From assembly GCF_017329605.1 (NCBI RefSeq), contig NZ_JAFMTY010000008.1:1-64000 (forward strand): DNA of 64,000 nt, in the 5' to 3' direction. Numbering within the stretch: position 1 is the first letter of the stretch; each line of letters begins with the position of its first letter. Of the stretch, positions 7,398 through 16,086 are shown one piece after another. The stretch comes from Alicyclobacillus fructus (GTDB taxonomy: Bacteria; Bacillota; Bacilli; Alicyclobacillales; Alicyclobacillaceae). Made by a program: the position numbers and the translations under genes. The notes beneath the pieces are model-generated. The model searched no databases and was not told the origin of the DNA. It saw only the letters and a list, made by a program, of their open reading frames with translations.

Positions 7398-7832
7398 GTG
7401 CGATCCGTCCTAGAAGCATCGAGGCTGAAGCAAGCTGGGTTCACCGCCGTGCAAATCGCGGTACTGTACGGAATGACAGCGCTGTGCAACGCCGCGGTGC
7501 GATGGTTACACCTTTCTGTCCCCGGAAGCATCGTGGGTGTTCTGCTCGTCTTCTTGCTGCTCAAGTCGGGGGTGGTGAAGCTGTCCTGGCTTGAGCGCGG
7601 AGCGGATTTTCTGATTCGCGAACTGCTCCTGTTCTTTATTCCTTCGTCCGTAGGCGTCATGGCGTATGCGCATCTCATGAAGCAGGATGGTCTGAAGGTC
7701 ATGGCCGTCGTGGTGGTAGGCACCGCGCTCGTGATGACCGTCACCGGAAGCGTGGCCGAACTGGTGTGGCGCGTGCGCAACCGCCAGGCGAATGACGCGC
7801 GGACCGAACCGAACGAGGTGAATGCGTCGTGA
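7398..7832 (+). CDS. lrgA: LrgA/CidA-family holin-like membrane protein
   Basis: About 145 residues with four hydrophobic segments and the family sequence LHLSVPGSIVGVLLVFLLL, followed by a charged loop and FIPSSVGVM. LrgA/CidA proteins are small oligomeric membrane proteins linked to control of murein hydrolase export, cell lysis and, in bacilli, pyruvate transport. A GTG at 7398 sits seven bases after AGGAGG; the ATG at 7392 is only one base from it, so the GTG is preferred. The gene overlaps lrgB by four bases. Regulation by the neighbouring LysR protein is likely. Confidence 0.85.
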   Translation: MRSVLEASRLKQAGFTAVQIAVLYGMTALCNAAVRWLHLSVPGSIVGVLLVFLLLKSGVVKLSWLERGADFLIRELLLFFIPSSVGVMAYAHLMKQDGLKVMAVVVVGTALVMTVTGSVAELVWRVRNRQANDARTEPNEVNAS

Positions 7833-8503
7833 GGGTGCTGGGTATCCTTCTGACACTCGCCTGCTACGCGGCGTGCAAGTGGCTCTATCGTCGGGTGCAC
7901 GTGGTGTGGCTCAACCCGATGATCACGTCGCTCGTCGCGATCGTGGCCTTATTGCGAATCGCGCACATCTCCTACGCGGCGTACGACATGTCCGCTCGCT
8001 GGCTGACGGCGTTCCTCGGACCTGCGACCGTGGCCTTCGCGGTGCCGCTGTACCGGCACTTTCCGGTCCTTAAAGCGCACTGGCCTGAGTTTCTGCTCAG
8101 TCTGACGTTTGGATCCGCGACGGGGATCACCGGTTCGGTTCTTCTGGCCAGGCTGTTGCGCCTGAATCACATCGTGGTGACGAGCGTCGCGCCGAGATCG
8201 GTCACCACGCCCATCGCCATGGACATCTCGCAGGCCATTGGCGGCATCCCCACGCTGACCGCCGTATTCGTCATTCTGACCGGGATCACGGGCGTGATCG
8301 TCGGGCCGTGGCTTCTGCGCCTGCTGCGCCTGCAATCCCCCGTGGCGCGCGGCGCGCTTTTCGGCATGGGATCGCACGGCATTGGCACGGCGCGAGCATT
8401 CGAATACGGCGCGATGGAAGGCACCTGTTCCAGCCTCGCGATGATCGTCGCCGCCTTCATCACGCTCGCGCTCGCCCCGCCGCTTGTCAACGCGCTCGGT
8501 TGA
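7829..8503 (+). CDS. lrgB: LrgB/CidB-family membrane protein
   Basis: 224 residues with about six transmembrane segments and the signature of LrgB/YohK/CidB proteins: FLGPATVAFAVPLY, SVTTPIAMDISQAIGGIPTLTA and the glycine-rich GMGSHGIGTARAFE. It starts with GTG overlapping the lrgA stop (GTGA), so the two products are made together. LrgB pairs with LrgA; in B. subtilis the homologous pair PftAB transports pyruvate and in Staphylococcus it affects autolysis. Either role is possible. A LysR regulator rather than a LytTR system controls it here, which is the CidAB-like arrangement. Confidence 0.9.
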   Translation: MRVLGILLTLACYAACKWLYRRVHVVWLNPMITSLVAIVALLRIAHISYAAYDMSARWLTAFLGPATVAFAVPLYRHFPVLKAHWPEFLLSLTFGSATGITGSVLLARLLRLNHIVVTSVAPRSVTTPIAMDISQAIGGIPTLTAVFVILTGITGVIVGPWLLRLLRLQSPVARGALFGMGSHGIGTARAFEYGAMEGTCSSLAMIVAAFITLALAPPLVNALG

Positions 8504-8575
8504 CGACGGCGGAGGAAAAAGACCCCGCGCATCGCTCCACCCGGCGCGGGCATGCTATCGCCTGAGGTGATGGCC

Positions 8576-8770
8576 GTGGGCGAGCGATCCGAATTCACGC
8601 CGGGGTACAAGGCCCCGAACAACGGCGTCTACATCGAGGTGGGCGCGCATCCCGACAGCGAGGATCTGCATCATCCGAAGCGCGTATACCTCCACAAGGG
8701 CGAGCGGTTCCCTGAGACGACCAACGACGACCGCAAGTGGCGCCGCATCAAGACGAGTCACAAGCACTGA
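8576..8770 (+). CDS. yjzC: YjzC-family small protein
   Basis: 64 residues. The N-terminus VGERSEFTPGYKAPNNGVYIE aligns without gaps with Bacillus YjzC proteins (MGQ..RFKPG.KAPNNGVY.E), which fixes the GTG at 8576 as the start, six bases after a GAGGTG. The C-terminal part has the family motif GERFPETTNDDRKW. Function is unknown; the family is small, soluble and common in spore-forming Bacillota. It stands alone, ending at a strong bidirectional terminator shared with rmuC. Confidence 0.85.
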   Translation: MGERSEFTPGYKAPNNGVYIEVGAHPDSEDLHHPKRVYLHKGERFPETTNDDRKWRRIKTSHKH

Positions 8771-8775
8771 TCGAA

Positions 8776-8803
8776 ACAGCACAGGCTCCCTGGCCTGTGC
8801 TGT
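8776..8803. terminator. Bidirectional terminator between yjzC and rmuC
   Basis: A perfect 11-bp stem (ACAGCACAGGC with its complement) and a six-base loop, with CTTTGTC on the plus side. It lies between two convergent genes. Confidence 0.8.
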
Positions 8804-8808
8804 CTTTG

Positions 8809-10125
8809 TCAAACCTCTTCTTCCCAGGACGCGTCCGGAAGTTCGGGTTGCGCCTCGACCGCCACAAGCTTGCGCTCAATTTGGCGCGATCGCGTCGCGG
8901 CGCGGTCGATGGCGTTGGACGCCTCTTCGAGCTTCTTGCGCGTGCGCGCGAGCAGTTCGCCGAACTTGCCGAATTCCGTTCGAATGGCGCCCAGCAACTG
9001 CCACACCTCGCTCGAGCGCTTCTGAATCGCGAGCGTGCGAAACCCCATCTGCAGGCTGTTGAGAAGCGCGGCAAGGGTTGTCGGCCCTGTCACAAGCACG
9101 CGGTACTCGCGGGACAGCGCCTCCCACAGGCCGCTTCTGCGCAAAACCTCGGCAAAGAGCCCCTCCATCGGGAGAAACAAAAGGGCGAATTCCGTGGTGT
9201 GAGGCGGCGCGATGTACTTCTGGCGGATGGACTTTGCCTCGTCGCGAATGCGCGCTTCGAGCGCCTTCGCCGCTTCGAGGAACCGGGCCTGATCGCCCGA
9301 GTCCTGCGCTTCGACGAGCCGCTGGTAGTCCTCCAGCGGAAACTTCGCGTCGATGGGCAGCCAGACGGGATCGTCCCCCTCGCGCCCGGGCAGGCGAATG
9401 GCGAAATCCACCCGCTCGTCCGAGCCCGGTTTGACGGCCACGTTTCGCGCATACTGTTCAGGACTCAAGATCTGCTCAAGCAGCGCATCCAACTGCACTT
9501 CGCCGAGAATGCCTCGCGCCTTCACATTAGATAGCACGCGCTTCAAGTCGCCGACACCGGCGGCGAGCGACTGCATCTCGCCGAGCCCCTGATGCACCTG
9601 CTCCAGGCGCTGACTCACAAGCTGGAACGACTCGCCGAGGCGCCGCTCGAGGGTCTGATGCAGTTTTTCGTCCACCGTCGCGCGCATGCGCTCCAGCTCT
9701 TTGCGGTTCTCCTCCTGCAGATACTGAAGCCTGCGCTCGACCGTCTCCCGCATGGCCTCGAGTTGCTTCGCCGTGTGCTGCGCCCATTCGCTGAATCGCT
9801 GACTGAACGACTCGAGCTGCGCCCAGTCCTTCTCGTTCCACTCCCGAAGCGCATGAATCAGATTCTGATGTTGCAGAGACAGCGTCTGTGCAAGGCTGCG
9901 CGCCGCTTCCGCCTGCGCGCTCATCAAGGCTTGGCTCTGCGCCTGCAGGGCGTGGGAAACCTCCATCCGCAGGTCTCTCAGCGCCCGCTCATGGGCCTCG
10001 AGGCGCGCCCACGTCTCCGACTCGTCGTGGTGACGCGAAGATCTGGCCATCCTCTCAAAGCGCGCGATGAGCCACACGAGGGCCACGAAATTGAGCCCCG
10101 TGAACACCAATACCCACGCGTTCAA
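8809..10125 (-). CDS. rmuC: DNA recombination protein RmuC
   Basis: 438 residues. An N-terminal membrane anchor (about residues 3-22) is followed by a long coiled coil rich in Gln, Glu and Arg (about 30-190). The C-terminal PD-(D/E)XK nuclease-like RmuC domain has LGEVQLDALLEQILSPEQY, DERVDFAIRLPG and LPIDAKFPLEDYQRL, where the Asp and Lys of the nuclease motif sit. RmuC limits inversions at short repeats and has been connected with phage defence. It is monocistronic, between a terminator and the end of the paa operon. Confidence 0.92.
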   Translation of the reverse strand: MNAWVLVFTGLNFVALVWLIARFERMARSSRHHDESETWARLEAHERALRDLRMEVSHALQAQSQALMSAQAEAARSLAQTLSLQHQNLIHALREWNEKDWAQLESFSQRFSEWAQHTAKQLEAMRETVERRLQYLQEENRKELERMRATVDEKLHQTLERRLGESFQLVSQRLEQVHQGLGEMQSLAAGVGDLKRVLSNVKARGILGEVQLDALLEQILSPEQYARNVAVKPGSDERVDFAIRLPGREGDDPVWLPIDAKFPLEDYQRLVEAQDSGDQARFLEAAKALEARIRDEAKSIRQKYIAPPHTTEFALLFLPMEGLFAEVLRRSGLWEALSREYRVLVTGPTTLAALLNSLQMGFRTLAIQKRSSEVWQLLGAIRTEFGKFGELLARTRKKLEEASNAIDRAATRSRQIERKLVAVEAQPELPDASWEEEV

Positions 10126-10151
10126 GCGCCCCGCCTCCTTCTCCTGATCCG

Positions 10152-10203
10152 AAACGGCCTCGCGTCGCGCGGGAGACAGGTCCCTCCCGGCCGGAGGCCG
10201 TTT
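10152..10203 (-). terminator. Possible terminator after the paa operon
   Basis: The 10-bp arms AAACGGCCTC and GAGGCCGTTT enclose a 32-base loop that itself can fold (GGGAG/CTCCC). It lies between paaJ and rmuC on the minus strand. Only a short T-run follows, so confidence is moderate. Confidence 0.4.
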
Positions 10204-10294
10204 TCGGGTCTTCGCCTATTGTAGCTCGCGCTTCAAGCGGCTGCGACATCGCCATGTGTCGAGAAGCGGTCGGGTGAGGTGCCTGTGGCCTCGT

Positions 10295-11491
10295 TCAGTC
10301 GTCCACTCGCTCAAGGAGCGTGGCCACCCCTTGGCCCACGCCGACGCACAGCGTTGCGATTCCATACCTCGCCCCCGTGCGCGAAAGATGCTTCGCCAAG
10401 GTTCCCGCGAGGCGCGCGCCTGAGCAACCCAGCGGATGGCCAAGCGCGATGGCGCCGCCGTGGGGATTGACCTTTGCCGGATCGAGCCCCAGTTCCCGGA
10501 TACAGGCCACCGACTGCGCCGCAAACGCCTCGTTCAGTTCCACCCAGTCGATCTCGTCGACGCTCACCCCCGTCCGCGCAAGCAACTTCCGAACCGCATA
10601 GACGGGCCCAATTCCCATGATGCGCGGGTTGACCCCCGCCGTGGCGCTCGCCACCCAGCGCGCGAGCGGCCTGAGGCCGAGCTCACGCCCCTTCTCCTCC
10701 GACACAAGCAAAAGCGCCGCCGCGCCATCGTTGATGCCCGACGAGTTGCCGGCGGTCACGGTGCCGCCCTCTCGGAAGGCGGGCTTCAGCTTCGCGAGTG
10801 CCTCCATCGTGGTGTCGGGACGCAGATGCTCGTCGCGATCCACGACGGTCTCGTGCTTCCGATCCGCGACCACCACGGGCACAATTTCTTCGGCGAAGAT
10901 CCCTTCCGCCTGTGCCTTCGCCGCCTTCTGCTGGCTCGCGAGCGCGAAGGCGTCCTGCTCCTCGCGGGAGATGCCGAATTGTTCGGCCACGTTCTCCGCC
11001 GTCTCCCCCATGCTGTCCAGCGGATAGGGAAAGCGCGGATTGGGCATGCGCCAGCCGAGCGTCGTGTCCCACATGATCTGATTGCCGCGCACGTACTCCA
11101 TCTCCGGCTTCGGGAACACGAGCGGCGCGCGGGTCATGCTCTCGACGCCGCCCGCAATCGCGATGTCGATCTCGCCGAGCGCAATCGCCTTGGCGGCCTG
11201 GTTCACCGCCTCGAGGCCGGAGGCGCACAGTCGGTTGACGGTGACACCCGGAACGTGCTCCGGAAAGCCCGCGATGAGAACCGCCATGCGCGCGACATTC
11301 CGGTTGTCCTCGCCCGCCTGATTGGCGCAGCCCATGAACACCTCCTCGACATCTCCGGGTTCGATCTCGGCGCGCTCACAGACGTGCTTCAACACGTGAG
11401 CGGCGAGATCGTCCGGACGAACGCGCTTCAGCGCGCCGCCCTGCTTGCCGATGGGCGTGCGCACGTACTCCACGATCCATACGTTTCGCAT
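10295..11491 (-). CDS. paaJ: Beta-ketoadipyl-CoA thiolase / acetyl-CoA acyltransferase
   Basis: 398 residues of the thiolase family with all three catalytic residues: Cys89 in [11 protein letters not shown], His352 in [16 protein letters not shown] and Cys382 in TLCVGVGQG. The loop sequences [14 protein letters not shown] and [10 protein letters not shown] are typical of the PaaJ/PcaF branch, which cleaves 3-oxoadipyl-CoA and 3-oxo-5,6-dehydrosuberyl-CoA at the end of the phenylacetate pathway. The ATG follows AAAGGGG. It is the last gene of the paa operon, 42 bases after paaG. A general acetyl-CoA acetyltransferase is the alternative, but the position in the operon favours PaaJ. Confidence 0.88.
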   Translation of the reverse strand: MRNVWIVEYVRTPIGKQGGALKRVRPDDLAAHVLKHVCERAEIEPGDVEEVFMGCANQAGEDNRNVARMAVLIAGFPEHVPGVTVNRLCASGLEAVNQAAKAIALGEIDIAIAGGVESMTRAPLVFPKPEMEYVRGNQIMWDTTLGWRMPNPRFPYPLDSMGETAENVAEQFGISREEQDAFALASQQKAAKAQAEGIFAEEIVPVVVADRKHETVVDRDEHLRPDTTMEALAKLKPAFREGGTVTAGNSSGINDGAAALLLVSEEKGRELGLRPLARWVASATAGVNPRIMGIGPVYAVRKLLARTGVSVDEIDWVELNEAFAAQSVACIRELGLDPAKVNPHGGAIALGHPLGCSGARLAGTLAKHLSRTGARYGIATLCVGVGQGVATLLERVDD

Positions 11492-11533
11492 GCGAAATCC
11501 CCTTTCATCTAGGAAATACGGCGAGGCCAGGGC

Positions 11534-12307
11534 TTAACGGCCCTGAAAGCGCGGCGGCCGCTTCTCCAAAAACGCCCGCACGCCCTCGCGATGGTCTTCC
11601 GTCTGGCCGGCCTCCTTCTGCAGCACCGCCTCGAGTTCCAGCGACTGAGCCAGGCTCTGCTCCATGCCCTCGTAATGCGCGCGCTTGATGAGGCCAATGG
11701 CGCGGGTCGGCAGCGACGCCAACCGCTCGGCGAAGGCCATGGCTTCTTCCATCAGCTTGTCGGCCGGGACGACCCGGTTCACAAGGCCCATGTCGTAGGC
11801 GCGCGAGGCATCGACGCGATCGCCCAACATCGCGAGTTCCATCGCGCGGCCGAGCCCGACGATGCGCGGGAGGAACCAGGTTCCGCCGGAATCAGGGATG
11901 AGGCCAATATTCACAAAAGCCTGAATGAACGTGGCGGACTCGGAGGCGATGCGGAGATCGCAGGCGAGCGCGAGACTGACGCCGGCGCCGGCGGCGACAC
12001 CGTTGATGGCGCAGAGGATGGGTTTCTCGAGATGGTTCATGGTCAAAATGAGCGGATTGTACGTCTCGCGGATGACCTTGGCGTAGTCGTCATCTCCGCC
12101 GCCGAGATCGAGATCCTGACCCGCGCAGAAGCCGCGGCCCGCGCCGGTGAGGAGGACCGAGCGAACGCCGTCGTCTTCTCCCGCAACCTGAAACGCCTCC
12201 CGCAGCGCGAACAGCGTCTGCCGAGTCAGGGCGTTCACCTTTTCGGGGCGATTCAGGGTGACGATCATCACTGCCCCCTGCTTTTCCACGCGAACGCTTT
12301 CATGCAT
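11534..12307 (-). CDS. paaG: 1,2-Epoxyphenylacetyl-CoA isomerase (crotonase family)
   Basis: 257 residues from the ATG at 12307, preceded by GGGAG. A crotonase-fold enzyme with GAGRGFCAGQDL, INGVAAGAGVSLALACDLRIA and the PaaG-type NIGLIPDSGGTWFLPR, in which the second Glu of ordinary hydratases is replaced by Asp. PaaG turns the ring epoxide of phenylacetyl-CoA into oxepin-CoA and also acts as a delta3-delta2 isomerase later in the pathway. It lies between the aldehyde dehydrogenase and paaJ. A strong hairpin precedes it, so its level may differ from that of the genes upstream. Confidence 0.88.
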   Translation of the reverse strand: MHESVRVEKQGAVMIVTLNRPEKVNALTRQTLFALREAFQVAGEDDGVRSVLLTGAGRGFCAGQDLDLGGGDDDYAKVIRETYNPLILTMNHLEKPILCAINGVAAGAGVSLALACDLRIASESATFIQAFVNIGLIPDSGGTWFLPRIVGLGRAMELAMLGDRVDASRAYDMGLVNRVVPADKLMEEAMAFAERLASLPTRAIGLIKRAHYEGMEQSLAQSLELEAVLQKEAGQTEDHREGVRAFLEKRPPRFQGR

Positions 12308-12366
12308 GCGCCGATGCTCCCTTCTCTCTTTCGTTTCATCATAGCGCAAAGGCACACGAGCGGCTA

Positions 12367-12394
12367 GAAGCTGCACGGCGCCCCGTGCAGCTTC
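12367..12394 (-). terminator. Perfect 12-bp hairpin inside the paa operon
   Basis: GAAGCTGCACGG pairs perfectly with its complement across a four-base loop, between the aldehyde dehydrogenase and paaG. There is no T-run on the minus strand, so it may be an RNA-processing or stabilising element or a partial terminator rather than a full stop. A TATGAT that could serve as a -10 box follows downstream, before paaG. Confidence 0.5.
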
Positions 12395-12409
12395 CCCGCC
12401 CTCTGCAAC

Positions 12410-13852
12410 TCACCACGCGAGCGAAATGTGTTTGATTTCGAGGAACTCGTCCATCGCGTGATGGCCGCCCTCGCGCCCAAGGCCGCTTTCCTTGAAGCCG
12501 CCGAAGGGAGCCTGCGTCTGCACCGGCGCCCCGTCGTTCACGCCCACGATGCCGAACTCCAGCGCTTCGGCCACTCGAACGGCGCGGCCGAGATCGCGCG
12601 TATACACATATGCCGCAAGCCCGTAAGGCGAGTCGTTCGCGAGGCGGATGGCCTCGTCCTCGGTGTCGAAGACCGCCACGGGGAGCACTGGGCCGAAGGT
12701 CTCTTCCTCCAAGACCCGCATGCCCGGCCGAACGTCGGTGAGAACCGTTGGCTCGACGAAGTAGCCCTTGGCGTAGTCTCCCTCCGCCAATCGCCGGCCG
12801 CCGCAGGCGACGGAGGCCCCCTTCGCCTTCGCGTCCTCGATGTGGCTCATCACCTTCTCGAGGCCGCGCTCGTTAATGATGGGGCCCACTTCGACCTCTG
12901 GATTCCTGCCATCTCCCACCTTGGCCTTCCGCACGCGTTCCACGAGCCGCTCGACGAACGCGTCCGCGATGGACCGCTCGACATACAGGCGGTTCGTGCA
13001 GATGCACATCTGACCCGTGTTTCGGAACTTGCTCTCGAACACGCCCTTGACGGCGAGATCGAGGTCAGCGTCGGCAAACACCAGCGTCGGCGCGTGACCG
13101 CCGAGCTCGAGGCTCACGCGCTTGACGTGCTCCGCCGCGCCGGCCATGAGCAGCTTGCCGACGCGCGTGCTGCCTGTAAAGGCGATTTTGGCCACCTTCG
13201 GGCTCTGCAGGAACGCCTGACCCACCTTCTCGGGTTGTCCAACGACGAGATTGACCACGCCAGGCGGAAAGCCCGCCTCGTGGATGAGCTCGAACAGCCG
13301 GATGGCGGACAGCGGCGTCGCCTCGGCCGGCTTCAGCACCACGGTGCAGCCCGCCGCGAGCGCCGGGGCGATTTTGCGGGCGACCATGTTCACCGGGAAG
13401 TTCCACGGCGTGATGGCCGCGACGACGCCCACCGGTTGCCGATGCACGAGGATCCGCTTGTTGGGGAAGCTCGACGGAATGGTCTCGCCGTAGACCCGCT
13501 TCGCCTCTTCCGCGTACCACAGGAAGTAATCGGCCGAACCGACGACCTCGCCCTTCGCCTCGCGGATGGGCTTGCCCATTTCCGCTGATACGAGTTCCGC
13601 GAGCTCGTTTCGGTGTTGAAATACCAGTTCGTACAGCCGGTACAGATAACGCGACCGCTCCCTGGCCAGAAGCCGGCTCCATTCCGGAAACGCCGCGTGC
13701 GCCGCGTCGATGGCGCGAAGCGCGTCGCGATCGTCGCCAAACGCCGCGCGCCCCACCACCTCGCCGGTGGCAGGATTTTTCACCTCCAGCGATTCGCCCG
13801 AAATCGAATCCACCCATTCCCCGCCGATGTACATCTTCTTGATGTCCGTCAT
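12410..13852 (-). CDS. NAD(P)-dependent aldehyde dehydrogenase in the paa operon
   Basis: 480 residues from ATG 13852, which follows GGGAG; a longer upstream reading overlaps the neighbouring gene in a non-conserved frame. It has the full ALDH set: TPWNFPVNMVARKIAPAL, GSTRVGKLL, catalytic base Glu249 in LELGGHAP and nucleophile Cys283 in NTGQMCICTN. It is closest to succinate-semialdehyde-type dehydrogenases. In the classic pathway the fused PaaZ has an ALDH domain that oxidises the open-chain semialdehyde after ring cleavage, and this single-domain enzyme could replace that half. No MaoC-type ring hydrolase is visible in the operon. That job is inference; the fold is certain. Confidence 0.9.
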   Translation of the reverse strand: MTDIKKMYIGGEWVDSISGESLEVKNPATGEVVGRAAFGDDRDALRAIDAAHAAFPEWSRLLARERSRYLYRLYELVFQHRNELAELVSAEMGKPIREAKGEVVGSADYFLWYAEEAKRVYGETIPSSFPNKRILVHRQPVGVVAAITPWNFPVNMVARKIAPALAAGCTVVLKPAEATPLSAIRLFELIHEAGFPPGVVNLVVGQPEKVGQAFLQSPKVAKIAFTGSTRVGKLLMAGAAEHVKRVSLELGGHAPTLVFADADLDLAVKGVFESKFRNTGQMCICTNRLYVERSIADAFVERLVERVRKAKVGDGRNPEVEVGPIINERGLEKVMSHIEDAKAKGASVACGGRRLAEGDYAKGYFVEPTVLTDVRPGMRVLEEETFGPVLPVAVFDTEDEAIRLANDSPYGLAAYVYTRDLGRAVRVAEALEFGIVGVNDGAPVQTQAPFGGFKESGLGREGGHHAMDEFLEIKHISLAW

Positions 13853-13884
13853 GTCGATCTCCCTTCTCTTCTCGGCCCGCGCCG

Positions 13885-14277
13885 TCACGCCATGGCGCGA
13901 ATCCGCGCCGCGATCTTCTCCTTCGGCAAGATGTACTGCACGACCTCGCCCTCGCCGATCCGGGCCTTGTCGTGCTCCGCCCAGACGCGGCAATCCACTC
14001 TCGGCCCCTCGACGCGCGTCACCTCGGCGTAAAACGACACGCGCTTGCCGACAGGCGCGGGCGCCAGGTGCCGAACCGAAACGCTGTGACCGATGCCTTC
14101 CTCGTCCTCTTCGAGATAATCGAGGATGGTCCGCCGGGCCACCCATTCCATGTATGAAATCATGGTCGCCGTCGACAGAACGGGATGTACGCGCTTTCCG
14201 AGGAACGATGGGCACATGTCCTCCGTCACCGTGATCTCCCAGGTCTTGACCTGGCCCGGGGCCAGTCCTTCCCGCAT
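13885..14277 (-). CDS. FlK-like hotdog thioesterase
   Basis: 130 residues from ATG 14277 (GGAGG eight bases upstream). The protein resembles the fluoroacetyl-CoA thioesterase FlK group. It has VLSTATMISYMEWVARRTI with the Thr and Glu of the catalytic triad, and GIGHSVSVRHLAPAPVGKRV with the His. It ends with a short beta-strand (IGEGEVVQYIL). It lies between the EthD protein and the aldehyde dehydrogenase. In a paa operon the likely task is hydrolysis of an inhibitory or misoxidised acyl-CoA, comparable to PaaI elsewhere, but the two families differ. The specificity is unknown. Confidence 0.8.
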   Translation of the reverse strand: MREGLAPGQVKTWEITVTEDMCPSFLGKRVHPVLSTATMISYMEWVARRTILDYLEEDEEGIGHSVSVRHLAPAPVGKRVSFYAEVTRVEGPRVDCRVWAEHDKARIGEGEVVQYILPKEKIAARIRAMA

Positions 14278-14299
14278 GGTCTCCACCTCCGCCAACACG

Positions 14300-14608
14300 T
14301 CACCCCTCGTCGACGCGCCCGACCATCATGGTGACGATCTCGCCCGCGAAGCTCATGACGTCCTTGGCCGCAGCCTTGTTCTCCGGCGACTTCATGGCCT
14401 GTTTGAACGTCTCCTCGTTCTCGAAGTACATCTCCGCCATCAGATAGTAGGGCGCCTCGCCGCCCATGGCGTCGGACTGGATGCGCGTCACCTCGGCGCG
14501 AACGAGCCCCGGCACTTTCGCAACAAGCGGCAAGTGGACCTCGCGATAATGTGCCTCGAATGCCTCCACGTCCGCAGGTTTCTTGTACAGAGCAATCAGT
14601 TTGATCAT
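14300..14608 (-). CDS. EthD-family small protein
   Basis: 102 residues with the dimeric ferredoxin-like EthD fold: MIKLIALYKKPADVEAFEAHY, HLPLVAKVPGLVRAEV and a MAEMYFENEETFKQAM segment. EthD proteins accompany catabolic oxygenases (the prototype is needed for ethyl tert-butyl ether oxidation), but their biochemical role is not settled. Here it sits between paaK and a thioesterase, in line with a helper role for the PaaABC oxygenase or removal of a reactive intermediate. ATG follows a GAGG-type site. Confidence 0.8.
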   Translation of the reverse strand: MIKLIALYKKPADVEAFEAHYREVHLPLVAKVPGLVRAEVTRIQSDAMGGEAPYYLMAEMYFENEETFKQAMKSPENKAAAKDVMSFAGEIVTMMVGRVDEG

Positions 14609-14662
14609 ACCTCATCTCGTCCTTTCTGGCATAGGAAATGAATGTCCGGCGCGGCGACGGCG

Positions 14663-15997
14663 TCAGGCGTACACGTGTCGCCGATCCACGACGCGCTGAG
14701 CCTTGCCCTCGCTGCGCGGCAGGCTTCCGGCCGGCACGGCCCGGACGTCCGTGCTGAGGCCAAGCACGTCGCGCAGCCGCGATGCAACGCGGGCGCACAA
14801 GGCCTGTTCGGCGCCCGAATCGGCACAACCTCCCGCTTGGCTCGCCCCCACCACGTCCAGCTCGACGAGCACCGTCAGCCGATCCAGGCCGCTCTCGCGC
14901 TCCACCACAATCTGATAGTGAGGTGCAAGTCCCTCGGTCGCGAACAGCACCGCCTCAATTTCCGAGGGGAACACGTTCACGCCGCGCACGATGAGCATGT
15001 CGTCGATCCGGCCCTTGATGCGCGTCATGCGCACGTGCGTCCGGCCGCAGCGACACGGCTCGGGGATAAGAGCCGCGACATCCCCCGTGCGATAGCGCAC
15101 CACAGGCATGGCTTCCTTCGTGAGCGTGGTGAACACCAGCTCGCCGTACGTCCCCGGGGGCACAGGTTCGAGCGTCTCTGGATCAATGACCTCGACGAGA
15201 AAGTGATCTTCCGCGATGTGAAGCCCTTCCTGTGCATCCACGCACTCGATCCCGACGCCAGGCCCAATCACCTCCGAGAGCCCGTACACGTCCATCGCCT
15301 TGAGCCCATAGGCGTCCTCGAGTTTCTGCCGCATCTCTTCCGTCCAGGGCTCCGCCCCGAAGATCCCATACTCGATCCCGACCGCGCGCGGGTCCTTGCC
15401 CTCGGCCTTCATGTGTTCGGCGATGGTCAGGCAGTACGACGGCGTGCCCGCGATCCCGCGCGGCCGCAGATCCTCCATCAGCGTCGCCTGGCGAGCCGTC
15501 TGTCCGCCCGAGACCGGCACCACGGTCATGCCCAGCCGCTCAGCGCCGTAGTGAAAGCCGAGCCCGCCTGTGAACAGGCCGTACCCGTAGATGACGTGAA
15601 ACACGTCTCCAGGTCTGCCGCCCGCCGTCACAATGGACCTCGCGACGATCTCGCTCCATCGGTCGAGATCGCCCTTGGTGTAGGAGACGAGCGTCGGCTT
15701 GCCCTTCGTGCCGGACGAGCCGTGGATGCGCGCCACCGAGCGCTTATCCACGGCCAGAAGGCCAAGCGGGTAGTGATCGCGCAAGTCCTGCTTGCGCGTG
15801 AAGGGAAAGCGGGCGAGATCGGCCAGCGTGCGCAAATCTGAGGGCTTGACGCCCGCTTCGTCGAACCGAGCGCGATACAACGGCACCCGCGCGTACACCC
15901 GCTCCAGCACGAGGCGGAGTCGCTCAAGCTGCAGCGCCTCCAGGGCCGCGCGGGGCATCGTCTCTAACTCCGGCTGGTACATCATGGCCACCTGCAT
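14663..15997 (-). CDS. paaK: Phenylacetate-CoA ligase
   Basis: About 444 residues of the short ANL-type ligase family. It has the nucleotide-binding loop HGSSGTKGKPTLVSYT, the Tyr/Glu region FGAEPWTEEM, DVYGLSEVIGPGVG, and the C-terminal hinge and subdomain (RIKGRIDDMLIVRGVNVFP). It activates phenylacetate with ATP and CoA to phenylacetyl-CoA, the entry step of the aerobic hybrid pathway. The start is uncertain: ATG 15997 is only three bases from GGAGG, and GTG 15991 or ATG 15982 are alternatives. It follows paaD after about 90 bases. If phenylpyruvate is oxidised directly to phenylacetyl-CoA elsewhere, PaaK is needed only for external phenylacetate. Confidence 0.93.
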   Translation of the reverse strand: MQVAMMYQPELETMPRAALEALQLERLRLVLERVYARVPLYRARFDEAGVKPSDLRTLADLARFPFTRKQDLRDHYPLGLLAVDKRSVARIHGSSGTKGKPTLVSYTKGDLDRWSEIVARSIVTAGGRPGDVFHVIYGYGLFTGGLGFHYGAERLGMTVVPVSGGQTARQATLMEDLRPRGIAGTPSYCLTIAEHMKAEGKDPRAVGIEYGIFGAEPWTEEMRQKLEDAYGLKAMDVYGLSEVIGPGVGIECVDAQEGLHIAEDHFLVEVIDPETLEPVPPGTYGELVFTTLTKEAMPVVRYRTGDVAALIPEPCRCGRTHVRMTRIKGRIDDMLIVRGVNVFPSEIEAVLFATEGLAPHYQIVVERESGLDRLTVLVELDVVGASQAGGCADSGAEQALCARVASRLRDVLGLSTDVRAVPAGSLPRSEGKAQRVVDRRHVYA

Positions 15998-16086
15998 TCG
16001 CCTCCCGTCTCGTCGGCACGCACGCGGCCGACGCTGTGCAAGCGCTTCCATCCAAGTTTGAACAGCTTCTCGTCTCGCTGCGGCGC

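Noticed and set aside
8519-8557. CCCGCGC...GCGCGGG as a terminator after lrgB
   Set aside because: The loop is long and no T-run follows; it may be a chance GC-rich repeat.
16028-16045. AAGCGCTT upstream of paaK as a further TetR operator
   Set aside because: Only 12 of 16 bases match the palindrome, symmetry is poor, and there is no promoter next to it.
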